Below are positions 6,095-13,401 of a stretch of 22,549 bases of DNA, piece by piece. Both the position numbers and the translations under genes were made by a program. The notes below the pieces were generated by a model, which was not told the origin of the DNA, ran no database searches, and saw only the letters and a list, made by a program, of their open reading frames with translations. The stretch lies in the IMG/VR virus record IMGVR_UViG_3300036985_003072, positions 1-22,549 of that record, one strand, 5' to 3'. Source of the stretch: a virus. Numbering within the stretch: the stretch's first letter is position 1; every line of letters begins with the position of its first letter.

Positions 6095-7756
6095 GTGGAC
6101 GTCAAAAAAGACAAGCTACTCACCCGCTGGGGGCAACTCAAGACTGAGCGCGCTACCTGGTGGGCGCATTGGAAAGAGCTATCCGACTATCTGCTGCCCC
6201 GATCCGGGCGCTACTTTGTGCAGGATCGCAACCGGGGCCAACGTCGGCATAATACTATTTACGACAACACCGGTACCCGGTCGTTGCGCGTACTGGCCGC
6301 GGGCATGATGTCCGGCTTGACCAGTCCGGCGCGCCCCTGGTTTCGTTTGGCTACGGCTGATGCAGAACTGATGCAGTACCAACCGGTCAAAGTCTGGCTG
6401 GATGATTGCACCAAGCTGATGTTAGCGATCTTTGCTAAGTCGAACACCTACCGCGCCTTACATGCGATGTATGAAGAGCTAGGCGCTTTCGGCACCGCAG
6501 CCTGCATCATCACCCCTGATTTTGACAACGTGATCCACCTGTATCCGTTGACCATCGGCGAATATTGCCTGGCCACCAACTGGAAGGGTGAAGTCACCAC
6601 GCTGTACCGTGAATTCCAAAAAACGGTGCATGAGATCGTTACCGAGTTTGGCATCGACAATGTCATGCCGTCGACCCGATCGCTGTATGAGGGCGGCTCC
6701 CTGGATGCCTGGATCACTATCGTCCATGCCATCGAACCGCGCACCGACCGCGATCCGTCCAAGCAAGATGCCAAGAACATGCCCTATCGCAGCGTGTACT
6801 TTGAGATCGGCTCAGACCCAGGACACTACCTGAGCGAGTCTGGCTTCAAGCGCTTCCCCGGTTTGTGCCCGCGTTGGGCTACCTCCGGCGGCGATATCTA
6901 TGGCAGTTCACCTGGCCAAGAGGCCCTGGGTGATATCAAACAATTACAACACGAACAATTGCGCAAAGCGCAGGGCATCGACTACAAGACCAATCCCCCT
7001 TTACAGGTGCCAACGTCCATGAAGAATCGCGACGTAGAGCGCTTACCGGGCGGCGTGACGTATGTCGACCTGGCAGGCGGATCGCAAGGCGTCAAGACCG
7101 CATTTGAAGTAAACATCGACCTGTCGCATTTATTGCAAGACATTCAGGATGTCAGACATCGCATCGAAGGCTCCTTCTACGCGGATCTGTTTTTGATGCT
7201 GGCCAACCAGAGCGACGCGCGGATGACCGCCACCGAAGTGGCCGAACGCCATGAAGAAAAGCTGTTGATGCTGGGGCCCGTGCTCGAACGCTTACAGAAT
7301 GAATTGCTCAACCCGCTCATTGAAGCGACCTTTGAATACATCGTCGATGCCGGTTTAATGCCGCCACCTCCGCAAGAGATGCAGGGCCACGACATCAACG
7401 TCGAACTCGTATCGATGATGGCGCAAGCGCAACGCGCTGTGGGCACCAACTCCATTGACCGCTTCATCGGTACGGTCGGATCTATCGCCCAGTTCAAACC
7501 TGAGGTGCTAGACACCATCGACGGCGATAAGACCGTGGAGATCTACGGCGATTCGCTGGGCATCGATCCACGCATCCTGTTAGCACCGGATAAAGTCGAA
7601 GCGCTCCGGGCACAACGCGCCCTAGCCCAACAAAAGATGCAGCAATCGGCACTGATGAACCAGGGTGCAGATACCGCGCAAAAACTGGCCAGTGCCAAGA
7701 CCAACGAACCCAACGCTTTAACTGACGCAACCCGCGCTTTTAGCGGTTACACCTAG
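6095..7756 (+). CDS. Portal (head-to-tail connector) protein, T7/epsilon15 type
   Basis: 553 residues, GTG start immediately after the upstream stop; the next in-frame Met is far inside the conserved core, so GTG is preferred. Conserved portal features can be read in order: RATWWAHWKELSDYLLPRSG, the RHNTIYDNTGTRSLRVLAAGMMSGLTSPARPWFRL block, F-G-T-A-A-C-I (residues about 129-135), the wing region, then GDIKQLQHEQLRKAQGIDY and the crown helices MTATEVAERHEEKLLMLGPVLERLQNELL given in the frame at about 370-400. The length fits podophage portals, which form the dodecameric channel for DNA entry and exit and nucleate capsid assembly. The stop TAG overlaps the ribosome site of the next gene. Confidence 0.93.
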   Translation: MDVKKDKLLTRWGQLKTERATWWAHWKELSDYLLPRSGRYFVQDRNRGQRRHNTIYDNTGTRSLRVLAAGMMSGLTSPARPWFRLATADAELMQYQPVKVWLDDCTKLMLAIFAKSNTYRALHAMYEELGAFGTAACIITPDFDNVIHLYPLTIGEYCLATNWKGEVTTLYREFQKTVHEIVTEFGIDNVMPSTRSLYEGGSLDAWITIVHAIEPRTDRDPSKQDAKNMPYRSVYFEIGSDPGHYLSESGFKRFPGLCPRWATSGGDIYGSSPGQEALGDIKQLQHEQLRKAQGIDYKTNPPLQVPTSMKNRDVERLPGGVTYVDLAGGSQGVKTAFEVNIDLSHLLQDIQDVRHRIEGSFYADLFLMLANQSDARMTATEVAERHEEKLLMLGPVLERLQNELLNPLIEATFEYIVDAGLMPPPPQEMQGHDINVELVSMMAQAQRAVGTNSIDRFIGTVGSIAQFKPEVLDTIDGDKTVEIYGDSLGIDPRILLAPDKVEALRAQRALAQQKMQQSALMNQGADTAQKLASAKTNEPNALTDATRAFSGYT

Positions 7757-7765
7757 GAGATAAAC

Positions 7766-9562
7766 ATGACAAAGAGAATTGGAAATTCCCCGTTCACCTA
7801 CCAGGAAGACGGGCTCAAAGTAACCGGCATTGCGAACCCGGATGGCTCGCAAGCGGGGGTTATTACTCAATACAACACCCTAGCCGACATCCCTGCAGGC
7901 TTTAGTGGTACTGCCCAGGTAGGCACTCAGCTATATGTGGGGGATGGGGTTAGTATTGTGGCTGTTGGTACCCCGCAAAATGAAAATCCTTTGGCATCCT
8001 GGTATAACAATTTAAAGGTAACGGACACCATAGCGTTTATAGGAGATTCAACGACATTTAATACTCTTAATTCGATGTTACCTGTATCGGGTATAAACGC
8101 AGACCGATATAATGCAGTAAACATACCCACCACTGTACTAATGTATAACAGGGGTATGGGCGGCCAAACGATTGGAGGGTTTGTGGGAGGTATAGGTGCT
8201 TATAACTTGCCCGTAGTTGTGGCAGAAAAACATAAGGTCCATGTTTTTTGTTATGGTATCAATGACGCTAGAACGGATGCGTCTATAGCAGGGCAAGCGT
8301 ACGGTTCTACGGCAATGATTACAAAAGTAAATACTTCAAGAGCGCAGATTGCAACGTATGTAGCCGCCACTTTAGCGGCAAGAGCAGACACGATCATCAT
8401 CTGGCGAGTTCCCAATGCCCATATTACGATTGCTGCGACTACTGCTACATTATTGACAAATGGAGTAACTGCTCAGAATTGTATGGATTATTACCGATTG
8501 CTGTATAGAGGGGACAAGCAACTCGGTATATTGCCCTTAACTGAGATATACCCAAATACGGTAATGGTGGATATTTTAGCGTTGCTTTATGGAGATACTG
8601 CCCCGTTAACCTCACACCCATTGATTGACCCTGACGGCCTTCACCCTTCTTTGGCGGCGGCTGCGATCAACTTGTTATGTTTGGCCCCCTTAAATTTTTC
8701 CAAAACTGAAATAGCGGAAGCAGCAACAAATAGACAGCTCTCTACAGCAAAAACCCGATTAAGTGGACTTAGCACCATCATACCAAAGAATGTAAATAAC
8801 TACAGAAACACCGTGGAATTAGCATCTATCAATTATGATGATTTACTTTATTCTGGAGAATTTACCCGAATAATTGCAGGTGGAGGAGTTAGTGGCAATA
8901 ATAGCACTTACGTTGATTTAATGCCTAGAGCCGACAATTACACTACATACCTAGGCACAATAACTTTCGATATAATGTTTGGTGGGCCGAACCCGAGCAC
9001 CGCTTATGGGGCGGTCACTGCGCCGTATCTGGCCCTAAATGACATCGTGGTCATCAATAAACTAGACGGATCAAGAGTAATATTTTCATTGCAACTGCCA
9101 CCCTATAGTAATCAGGGATACCTACGATACATAGACTCCCCGAATGGTGCATCAATGCTTTCAGTGGCTACGGGTGATACATTTGAAACCTTTAGGCATA
9201 ATTATTGTAATTCCGCTGCTGCAAAATATGCTATCAAAGCAATGCGAAGCTTAAATTCGCTACCAACCCCCTTTACTAAATTCTATCGCTTGATGGTTAA
9301 GTCGGCTAGCGGTACAGCCATTACAGTACAACAAATGGGCGGTCGATTAGCAGGGGAATCAGACTTCAGTCTGCATGATATGCTTGCTACCGATAGATTA
9401 TGCTGGACGGGCGTAGATAACGGGATTACAGGTTTATTGCTGACGGGAGCAACCTTTGGCGTAAAGGCGGCTAATGCTACCAATACAATAACCCTAACGA
9501 ATCCCAATTTCCCGACCGCTTATGCTAACGGTAAGCAGTGTGTACTGTTAAGTAACACATAA
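7766..9562 (+). CDS. SGNH/GDSL hydrolase-domain virion protein, candidate tail spike/receptor-binding protein
   Basis: 598 residues, started by GGAGATAAACATG. Residues 1-70 (ending in DIPAGFSGTAQVGTQLYVGDG) look like a virion-anchoring tip. Residues about 88-310 carry the SGNH blocks: IGDST with S95, NRGMGGQ with G130, GIND with N166, and DPDGLHPS with D290 and H293. This is a complete serine-esterase site, typical of acetyl-esterases acting on surface polysaccharide. The remaining ~290 residues are unrecognised, beta-rich and probably receptor-binding or oligomerising. Base composition changes sharply: 38 of 60 bases are G/C at 7801-7860 but only 22 of 60 at 8041-8100, as if the body had been swapped onto a conserved N-terminus. 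Phages use such enzymes to deacetylate O-antigen or capsule. The stop overlaps the next ATG by one base. Confidence 0.75.
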   Translation: MTKRIGNSPFTYQEDGLKVTGIANPDGSQAGVITQYNTLADIPAGFSGTAQVGTQLYVGDGVSIVAVGTPQNENPLASWYNNLKVTDTIAFIGDSTTFNTLNSMLPVSGINADRYNAVNIPTTVLMYNRGMGGQTIGGFVGGIGAYNLPVVVAEKHKVHVFCYGINDARTDASIAGQAYGSTAMITKVNTSRAQIATYVAATLAARADTIIIWRVPNAHITIAATTATLLTNGVTAQNCMDYYRLLYRGDKQLGILPLTEIYPNTVMVDILALLYGDTAPLTSHPLIDPDGLHPSLAAAAINLLCLAPLNFSKTEIAEAATNRQLSTAKTRLSGLSTIIPKNVNNYRNTVELASINYDDLLYSGEFTRIIAGGGVSGNNSTYVDLMPRADNYTTYLGTITFDIMFGGPNPSTAYGAVTAPYLALNDIVVINKLDGSRVIFSLQLPPYSNQGYLRYIDSPNGASMLSVATGDTFETFRHNYCNSAAAKYAIKAMRSLNSLPTPFTKFYRLMVKSASGTAITVQQMGGRLAGESDFSLHDMLATDRLCWTGVDNGITGLLLTGATFGVKAANATNTITLTNPNFPTAYANGKQCVLLSNT

Positions 9563-9663
9563 TGCCAACCCTAACCCTCTACTCCCTCCTAGCCCTAGCC
9601 CTTGTTAGCATGGGCTTTGGGGCTGCTTATAAAGTCTATCAGCCTCAAGTAATTAACTCATGA
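9562..9663 (+). CDS. 33-residue single-span membrane peptide
   Basis: A small frame from ATG 9562 to TGA 9661-9663, too short for usual gene finders. It starts in a TAATG overlap with the SGNH-protein stop and ends in an ATGA overlap with the staple gene, so both ends are linked as expected for a translated cistron. The peptide MPTLTLYSLLALALVSMGF is followed by GAAYKVYQPQVINS: one hydrophobic helix (about residues 4-24) and a short polar C-terminus. No Shine-Dalgarno is visible, so translation would depend on coupling. The role is unknown; it could be a small membrane factor, or a linker that only serves to couple translation to the next gene. Confidence 0.5.
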   Translation: MPTLTLYSLLALALVSMGFGAAYKVYQPQVINS

Positions 9664-9968
9664 CTCTAATCTCAATGAAGACCGACATCGAGCGCGCCGA
9701 AACTTGCGCGCAAAACCCGTATGGCTACGGCTTAGAGATCCGGCTCAACGAGGATCAATGCGCAGCGTTGGGCATCATCAAACCCCCAACCCCAGGCTCA
9801 AAGGTGCAGATCCGCGCCATGACCTTGGTCACCGAGGTCCGGCAAACAATGGCAGCCGACGGCGACGACGCCGGGCCCGACACCTACCTCTGTCTGCAAA
9901 TTACCGACCTGGCATTGGGCAGCACCGAAAGCCAAACAGTCAAAGCGAGCCTGCTCTACGACGACTGA
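9660..9968 (+). CDS. Capsid staple-like protein
   Basis: 102 residues, or 97 if started at the second Met (MKTDIE), with the first ATG in an ATGA overlap. The sequence PYGYGLEIRLNEDQCAALGI followed by a strand-rich stretch (KVQIRAMTLVTEV) and the ending LCLQITDLALG is the pattern I associate with the capsid staple proteins of epsilon15/BPP-1-type podophages: small, mostly beta proteins that clamp capsomers from outside. Its place just before Bbp19-like, scaffold and capsid genes supports this. The identification is by recalled pattern and gene order, not by alignment. The stop codon lies in copy B of the repeated 20-base element. Confidence 0.6.
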   Translation: MTLISMKTDIERAETCAQNPYGYGLEIRLNEDQCAALGIIKPPTPGSKVQIRAMTLVTEVRQTMAADGDDAGPDTYLCLQITDLALGSTESQTVKASLLYDD

Positions 9969-9981
9969 TGCACTTGTCGCC
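9962..9981 (+). promoter_or_regulatory. Repeated boundary element, copy B
   Basis: CGACTGATGCACTTGTCGCC, identical to 4820-4839 and again placed over the stop codon (TGA 9966-9968) of the upstream gene. The next ATG is at 10006, a spacing like that of copy A. The flanking bases differ from copy A, so the conservation is limited to the element. Confidence 0.5.
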
Positions 9982-10005
9982 TGCGCTATCGCTTAGATTG
10001 AGCCC

Positions 10006-10314
10006 ATGGCGAAAAGAGATCTGTTAGACCCTTATGATTTAGACGACACGCACCAGGCTTTGGCCGACCGTGCGCGCTCGGCTGGCGACTTGGAAATCGG
10101 CGATCTCAAATGGCTAATGAGCAATAAGCGGGGGCGACGTTTTGTCTTCTTATTGCTCGAACGCGCAGGCGTTTGGCGGCTCTCTTTCAACACCAACGCC
10201 TTGTCCATGGCTTTTGCCGAGGGCACGCGCAACGAGGGGTTGAGACTGTTGGCACAACTGACCGAACACTGCCTTGATCGATATAGCGAGATGCTGAAGG
10301 AGCAACAAGAATGA
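10006..10314 (+). CDS. Bbp19-like phage protein
   Basis: 102 residues. The core GDLKWLMSNKRGRRFVFLLL, then ERAGVWRLSF and MAFAEGTRNEGLRLLAQL, matches the pattern of the Bbp19 family of BPP-1-type phages: W-L-M-x-x-x-R-G-R-R-F, then G-V-x-x-x-x-F, then A-F-x-E-G-x-R-N. The biochemical role is not established; the gene is always found among head-assembly genes. It is mostly helical. It overlaps the scaffold start by four bases (ATGA at 10311). It follows boundary element B, after which the head operon continues without gaps to the terminator at 12710. Confidence 0.7.
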   Translation: MAKRDLLDPYDLDDTHQALADRARSAGDLEIGDLKWLMSNKRGRRFVFLLLERAGVWRLSFNTNALSMAFAEGTRNEGLRLLAQLTEHCLDRYSEMLKEQQE

Positions 10315-10934
10315 CCGATACGCTGATAACAAGCGGTGACACACCAAACACAACCGCAGAAACCCAGCAAACTGCTGACACCCAAACCACCGATAGCACG
10401 GCGACTAGCCCGACGACCGAGGGGCAGGATCAGCAAACGCAGGCACAATCCACTGACGACCAAGGCAACGCTGACGACAAGTCAGGTGCGCCGGAAAAAT
10501 ACGAATTAACAGCCAGCGAGGGCCGGGACTTTGATCCTGCCGTGATGGAAGCTTATTCGGAAGTCGCCCGGGAATTGAACTTGTCTAATGGGGATGCTCA
10601 GAAATTGCTCGACAAGGTTGCCCCGGTGATGCACGCCCGGCAACAAGAGCAACTGGCAACGATCAAATCGGATTGGGAGCACGCTTCCAAAGTCGACAAG
10701 GAATTCGGGGGCGACAAGCTCAACGAAAACCTGGGCATCGCACAGAAAGCGCTGGACGCTTTCGGCACCCCGGCGTTGAAAAGCCTGTTGGTGGAAACTG
10801 GCCTGGGCAATAACCCGGAAGTGATCCGGTTTATGTTACGCGCAGGCAAAACTATCAGCGAAGACAAAGTCCATAACGGGAGAGCATCCCCTAATGGCGA
10901 CAAATCACATGCTGACCGACTTTACGCACATTAA
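10311..10934 (+). CDS. Capsid assembly scaffolding protein
   Basis: 207 residues directly before the major capsid gene. Residues 1-60 are a disordered, Thr/Gln/Asp-rich acidic tail. Residues 62-185 are helical: the YELTASEGRDFDPAVMEAYS motif leads into AQKLLDKVAPVM and then a hinge A-F-G-T-P-A-L-K-x-L-L-V-E-T-G-L-G-N-N-P-E-V-I-R-F. That last stretch is the conserved C-terminal part of T7 gp9-like scaffolds. The C-terminus is basic (K, H, R), as required for binding capsid subunits. The scaffold shapes the procapsid and then leaves. The stop TAA begins a run of TTAA repeats before the capsid ribosome site. Confidence 0.85.
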   Translation: MTDTLITSGDTPNTTAETQQTADTQTTDSTATSPTTEGQDQQTQAQSTDDQGNADDKSGAPEKYELTASEGRDFDPAVMEAYSEVARELNLSNGDAQKLLDKVAPVMHARQQEQLATIKSDWEHASKVDKEFGGDKLNENLGIAQKALDAFGTPALKSLLVETGLGNNPEVIRFMLRAGKTISEDKVHNGRASPNGDKSHADRLYAH

Positions 10935-10955
10935 TTAATTAATTAGGAGTTTTAC

Positions 10956-11963
10956 ATGGCAACTTTATCCAACGGCGCGTTGACCCTGGCAGACTGGGCC
11001 AAACGTCTTGACCCTGACGGCAAGATCCCGGTGGTGGCAGAGCTACTGTCACAAAGTAACGAAATTCTCGAAGACGCGGTTTTCCAAGAAGGCAATTTGC
11101 CGACCGGACACCGCGTTGTAATTCGTACCGGTTTACCAACGGCCTACTGGCGTTCGATCAACCAAGGTATTCCAACCAGCAAATCGACCACCGCGCAAGT
11201 GGATGAATCGGTGGGCATGTTGGAAGCGTATGCCCGGGTCGATAAAGACCTGGCGGAATTGAACGGCAATACCAGCGCGTTCCGTTTGTCCGAAGACACC
11301 GCGTTCCTAGAAGCGATGAACCAGGCACAGGCGCAAACGCTTTTATACGGTAACCCGGCTTCCGATCCTCGCCAATATCTGGGCTTAGCCCCACGTTACG
11401 GTGCAATCTCGGGGGCGGGCAACGCGGCCAACATCATTGACGCAGGCGGCGCAGCAGGCAACACCAACACCTCGATCTACCTGGTGGTGTGGGGAGAGAA
11501 CACCGTGTTCTGCACGTTCCCGAAAGGCTCCAAAGCCGGTTTGACCCACGAAGATCAGGGCGTGTTGACCGTCTATGACTCTAGCAACAACCCCTACCAA
11601 GCCTACCAAACCCACTACCAGTGGAAAAATGGCGTGGTCGTTAAGGATTGGCGCTATGTGGTACGTATTGCCAACATCAACGTTGCCAACCTGGTGGCAG
11701 AAACGTCAGGGGCCGACTTGGTAAAACTGATGTCTCGCGCCCTGGATCGTATTCCGAACTTTGGCATGGGCCGCGCGGCGTTGTACATGAACCGCACGGT
11801 GTACTCCATGTTACGTATTCAATCGTTGATCAAATCACAAAACGTGCTGGCTATTGAAAAAGGCCTAAACCAATTTGGTACACCGGCCAGCTGGAACACT
11901 TTTGAGGGTATCCCGCTGCGCCGCGTGGATCAGATCCTCAACACTGAAGCCCAAGTTGTTTAA
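10956..11963 (+). CDS. Major capsid protein, HK97 fold, epsilon15/BPP-1 type
   Basis: 335 residues, the same length that I recall for epsilon15 gp7. AGGAG at 10944-10948 lies a proper distance from ATG 10956. The N-terminal arm reads LADWAKRLDPDGKIPVVAEL, then an E-loop-like PTGHRVVIRTGLPTAYWRSI and the spine region VDKDLAELNGNTSAFRLSED; residues TLLYGNPASDPRQYLGLAPR precede the A domain. The final part, LRRVDQILNTEAQVV, is the usual C-terminal strand. Gene order scaffold-capsid-cement confirms the call. The AT-rich spacer with TTAA repeats is unlike the other junctions and may keep the ribosome site open for high expression. Confidence 0.92.
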   Translation: MATLSNGALTLADWAKRLDPDGKIPVVAELLSQSNEILEDAVFQEGNLPTGHRVVIRTGLPTAYWRSINQGIPTSKSTTAQVDESVGMLEAYARVDKDLAELNGNTSAFRLSEDTAFLEAMNQAQAQTLLYGNPASDPRQYLGLAPRYGAISGAGNAANIIDAGGAAGNTNTSIYLVVWGENTVFCTFPKGSKAGLTHEDQGVLTVYDSSNNPYQAYQTHYQWKNGVVVKDWRYVVRIANINVANLVAETSGADLVKLMSRALDRIPNFGMGRAALYMNRTVYSMLRIQSLIKSQNVLAIEKGLNQFGTPASWNTFEGIPLRRVDQILNTEAQVV

Positions 11964-11975
11964 CAGGAGATAACC

Positions 11976-12479
11976 ATGATTACAGATGCACTTTTAGCCC
12001 TTGCGGGTTCCATCTCCGGCAATACCGTCACCCCGGCAGCGGTGTTTGGTTCGGGCACGACTGTCGTGTCGGGCTCGTTTACCGGCGGCAACGTCATCGA
12101 TACCGCGTCGCCGGGCTACCCGACCGGCAACGTCCGAGATCTCGGTGAAGGCGACCCGCTTTATCTGCGCGTGCAGATGGCAGTGGCGGCGGCGGGCGGC
12201 ACGACTATGCAGTTCAACATCGTTGCTGCGTCTGATGCCGCGTTGACCACCAACGTCGCGGTTATCGGCACTACCGGCGCGATCCCCGTGGCACAGTTAA
12301 CCCTGGGCGCGCGCTTTGCGGCGGCGATAAATCCCCGTATCGCCAGCAAAGGCCAACGCTATGTGGGTTTACAGGTGATCAACGTGGGTGCTAACAGCGC
12401 CGGTTCGATCTATGCCGACCTGGGCTTGGAAATTCAAGACGGTCAAAAGATCTATCCGTCTGGTTTCACGGTTCTGTAG
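11976..12479 (+). CDS. Capsid cement/decoration protein, Bbp16-like
   Basis: 167 residues immediately after the capsid gene, with GGAGATAACC before its ATG. It is Gly/Ala/Thr/Val-rich and nearly all beta: VIDTASPGYPTGNVRDLGEG, then DPLYLRVQMAVAAAGGTTMQ and the ending GLEIQDGQKIYPSGF. This is the pattern of the Bbp16 family, which cements the BPP-1 shell at local symmetry axes. The motif R-D-L-G-E-G-D-P-L-Y-L-R-V is the clearest link. The stop TAG is followed at once by the ribosome site GGGAGATAACC of the next gene. Expression is expected to be high, like that of the capsid protein. Confidence 0.8.
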   Translation: MITDALLALAGSISGNTVTPAAVFGSGTTVVSGSFTGGNVIDTASPGYPTGNVRDLGEGDPLYLRVQMAVAAAGGTTMQFNIVAASDAALTTNVAVIGTTGAIPVAQLTLGARFAAAINPRIASKGQRYVGLQVINVGANSAGSIYADLGLEIQDGQKIYPSGFTVL

Positions 12480-12489
12480 GGAGATAACC

Positions 12490-12684
12490 ATGGCCTTATA
12501 TCGCGTATTGGTAAAATCTTTCATCAACAATGTCATCGTTGAAGCAGGCGATATCGTTGAAATGGACGGCGAGGTGCACGGCCAACTGGATCTGATCGAA
12601 GGCAAAGCCGCGAAAGCGGTAGACCCGGAGAAAGTGATTCTGCCGCCGCCCCCGGAAGTACCAACCCCAGAAAGCCTGGTGTAA
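12490..12684 (+). CDS. Small phage protein after cement gene, unknown function
   Basis: 64 residues from ATG 12490, chosen because GGGAGATAACC lies just before it. The frame extends upstream to 12388 only as an out-of-frame reading of the cement gene. The sequence is a short beta domain (LYRVLVKSFINNVIVEAGD) with an acidic middle (IVEMDGEVHG) and a proline-rich C-terminus (PPPPEVPTPESL). Short proteins of this type, placed between capsid/cement and tail-tube genes, may bind the capsid or the connector, but I recognise no family. It is the last gene before the terminator at 12710-12734. Confidence 0.72.
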   Translation: MALYRVLVKSFINNVIVEAGDIVEMDGEVHGQLDLIEGKAAKAVDPEKVILPPPPEVPTPESLV

Positions 12685-12709
12685 GTCACCGGTTTACTAC
12701 CACCACCTG

Positions 12710-12734
12710 ACGGGAGCTTTATGCTCCCGTTTTT
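12710..12734 (+). terminator. Intrinsic terminator after the head gene cluster
   Basis: CGGGAGC (12711-12717), loop TTTAT, GCTCCCG (12723-12729) and five T residues (12730-12734). A flanking A-T pair extends the stem to eight. It ends the capsid/cement transcript. The next gene starts only 15 bases downstream with no obvious promoter, so readthrough or antitermination probably feeds the tail genes. Confidence 0.85.
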
Positions 12735-12748
12735 GATTAAGGAATTGT

Positions 12749-13399
12749 ATGGCTACCGAAGTTGATATCTGCAACCTGGCCCTGGCGCACCTGGGCGACT
12801 CTGCCACCGTGTCCAGTCTTGATCCGCCGGAGGGTTCCGCGCAAGCCGAGCACTGTGCGCGCTTCTATCCGTTTGCCCGCGACGCGATGCTGGAGCTGCA
12901 TACCTGGGGCTTTGCCACCAAGCGCGTACAGCTGGCGATGTTATCGGCAGCCTGGGCGGAATGGACGTATGCCTACGCGACCCCCAACGATGCGGTGCAC
13001 ATCATCGCGGTCATCGATCCCACCGCAACAGATGACTATAGCCAGACCCTGGAAAATCAAGCTATCTCGACGGGCGGATCCTATGTACCGCAAGCGTTTT
13101 CCTGTGAGATCAACGACAGCGGTGCGCAAATCATTCTGACTGATCTGGAAAATGCCGCGTTGCGCTACACCGCCTTGGTTAAGGATACCGGAGCGTTCTC
13201 GCCGTTGTTTACCATCGCCCTGTCCTGGCATCTGGCCTCGATGCTGGCCGGGCCCGTCCTGAAAGGCGAAGCCGGCGAAGCAGCAGGCAAGCGTTGCTTG
13301 GCGGCGATGCAATACTACTTATCCCAGGCGCAAGAATCGGACGCCGGACAGCGACGTATCAACCCCGCGCAGCATGTTGCGTGGATCGGTGGGAGATAA
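12749..13399 (+). CDS. Head-tail adaptor / tail tubular protein A (T7 gp11-like)
   Basis: 216 residues with AAGGAATTGT before the ATG. The opening EVDICNLALAHLGD followed by P-P-E-G-S-x-x-A-E-H-C-A-R-F-Y-x-x-A-R-D is the hallmark of the T7 gp11-like adaptor: I-C-N-x-A-L-x-x-L-G with the A-R-D-x-x-L-x-x-H-x-W segment at about 47-54. This protein docks below the portal and carries the nozzle. The end of the gene doubles as the next gene's ribosome site: the codons for its last Gly-Gly-Arg are GGT GGG AGA, followed by TAA CC ATG, so the two tail-tube genes are tightly coupled. Confidence 0.85.
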   Translation: MATEVDICNLALAHLGDSATVSSLDPPEGSAQAEHCARFYPFARDAMLELHTWGFATKRVQLAMLSAAWAEWTYAYATPNDAVHIIAVIDPTATDDYSQTLENQAISTGGSYVPQAFSCEINDSGAQIILTDLENAALRYTALVKDTGAFSPLFTIALSWHLASMLAGPVLKGEAGEAAGKRCLAAMQYYLSQAQESDAGQRRINPAQHVAWIGGR

Positions 13400-13401
13400 C
13401 C

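Noticed and set aside
7766-9562. Diversity-generating retroelement target, as in BPP-1
   Set aside because: No reverse transcriptase, template repeat or C-type-lectin-like variable end is visible in the window.
13294-13401. Upstream ATG for the nozzle gene
   Set aside because: Lies within the adaptor gene; the ribosome site GGGAGA sits just before ATG 13402, which begins the conserved N-terminus.
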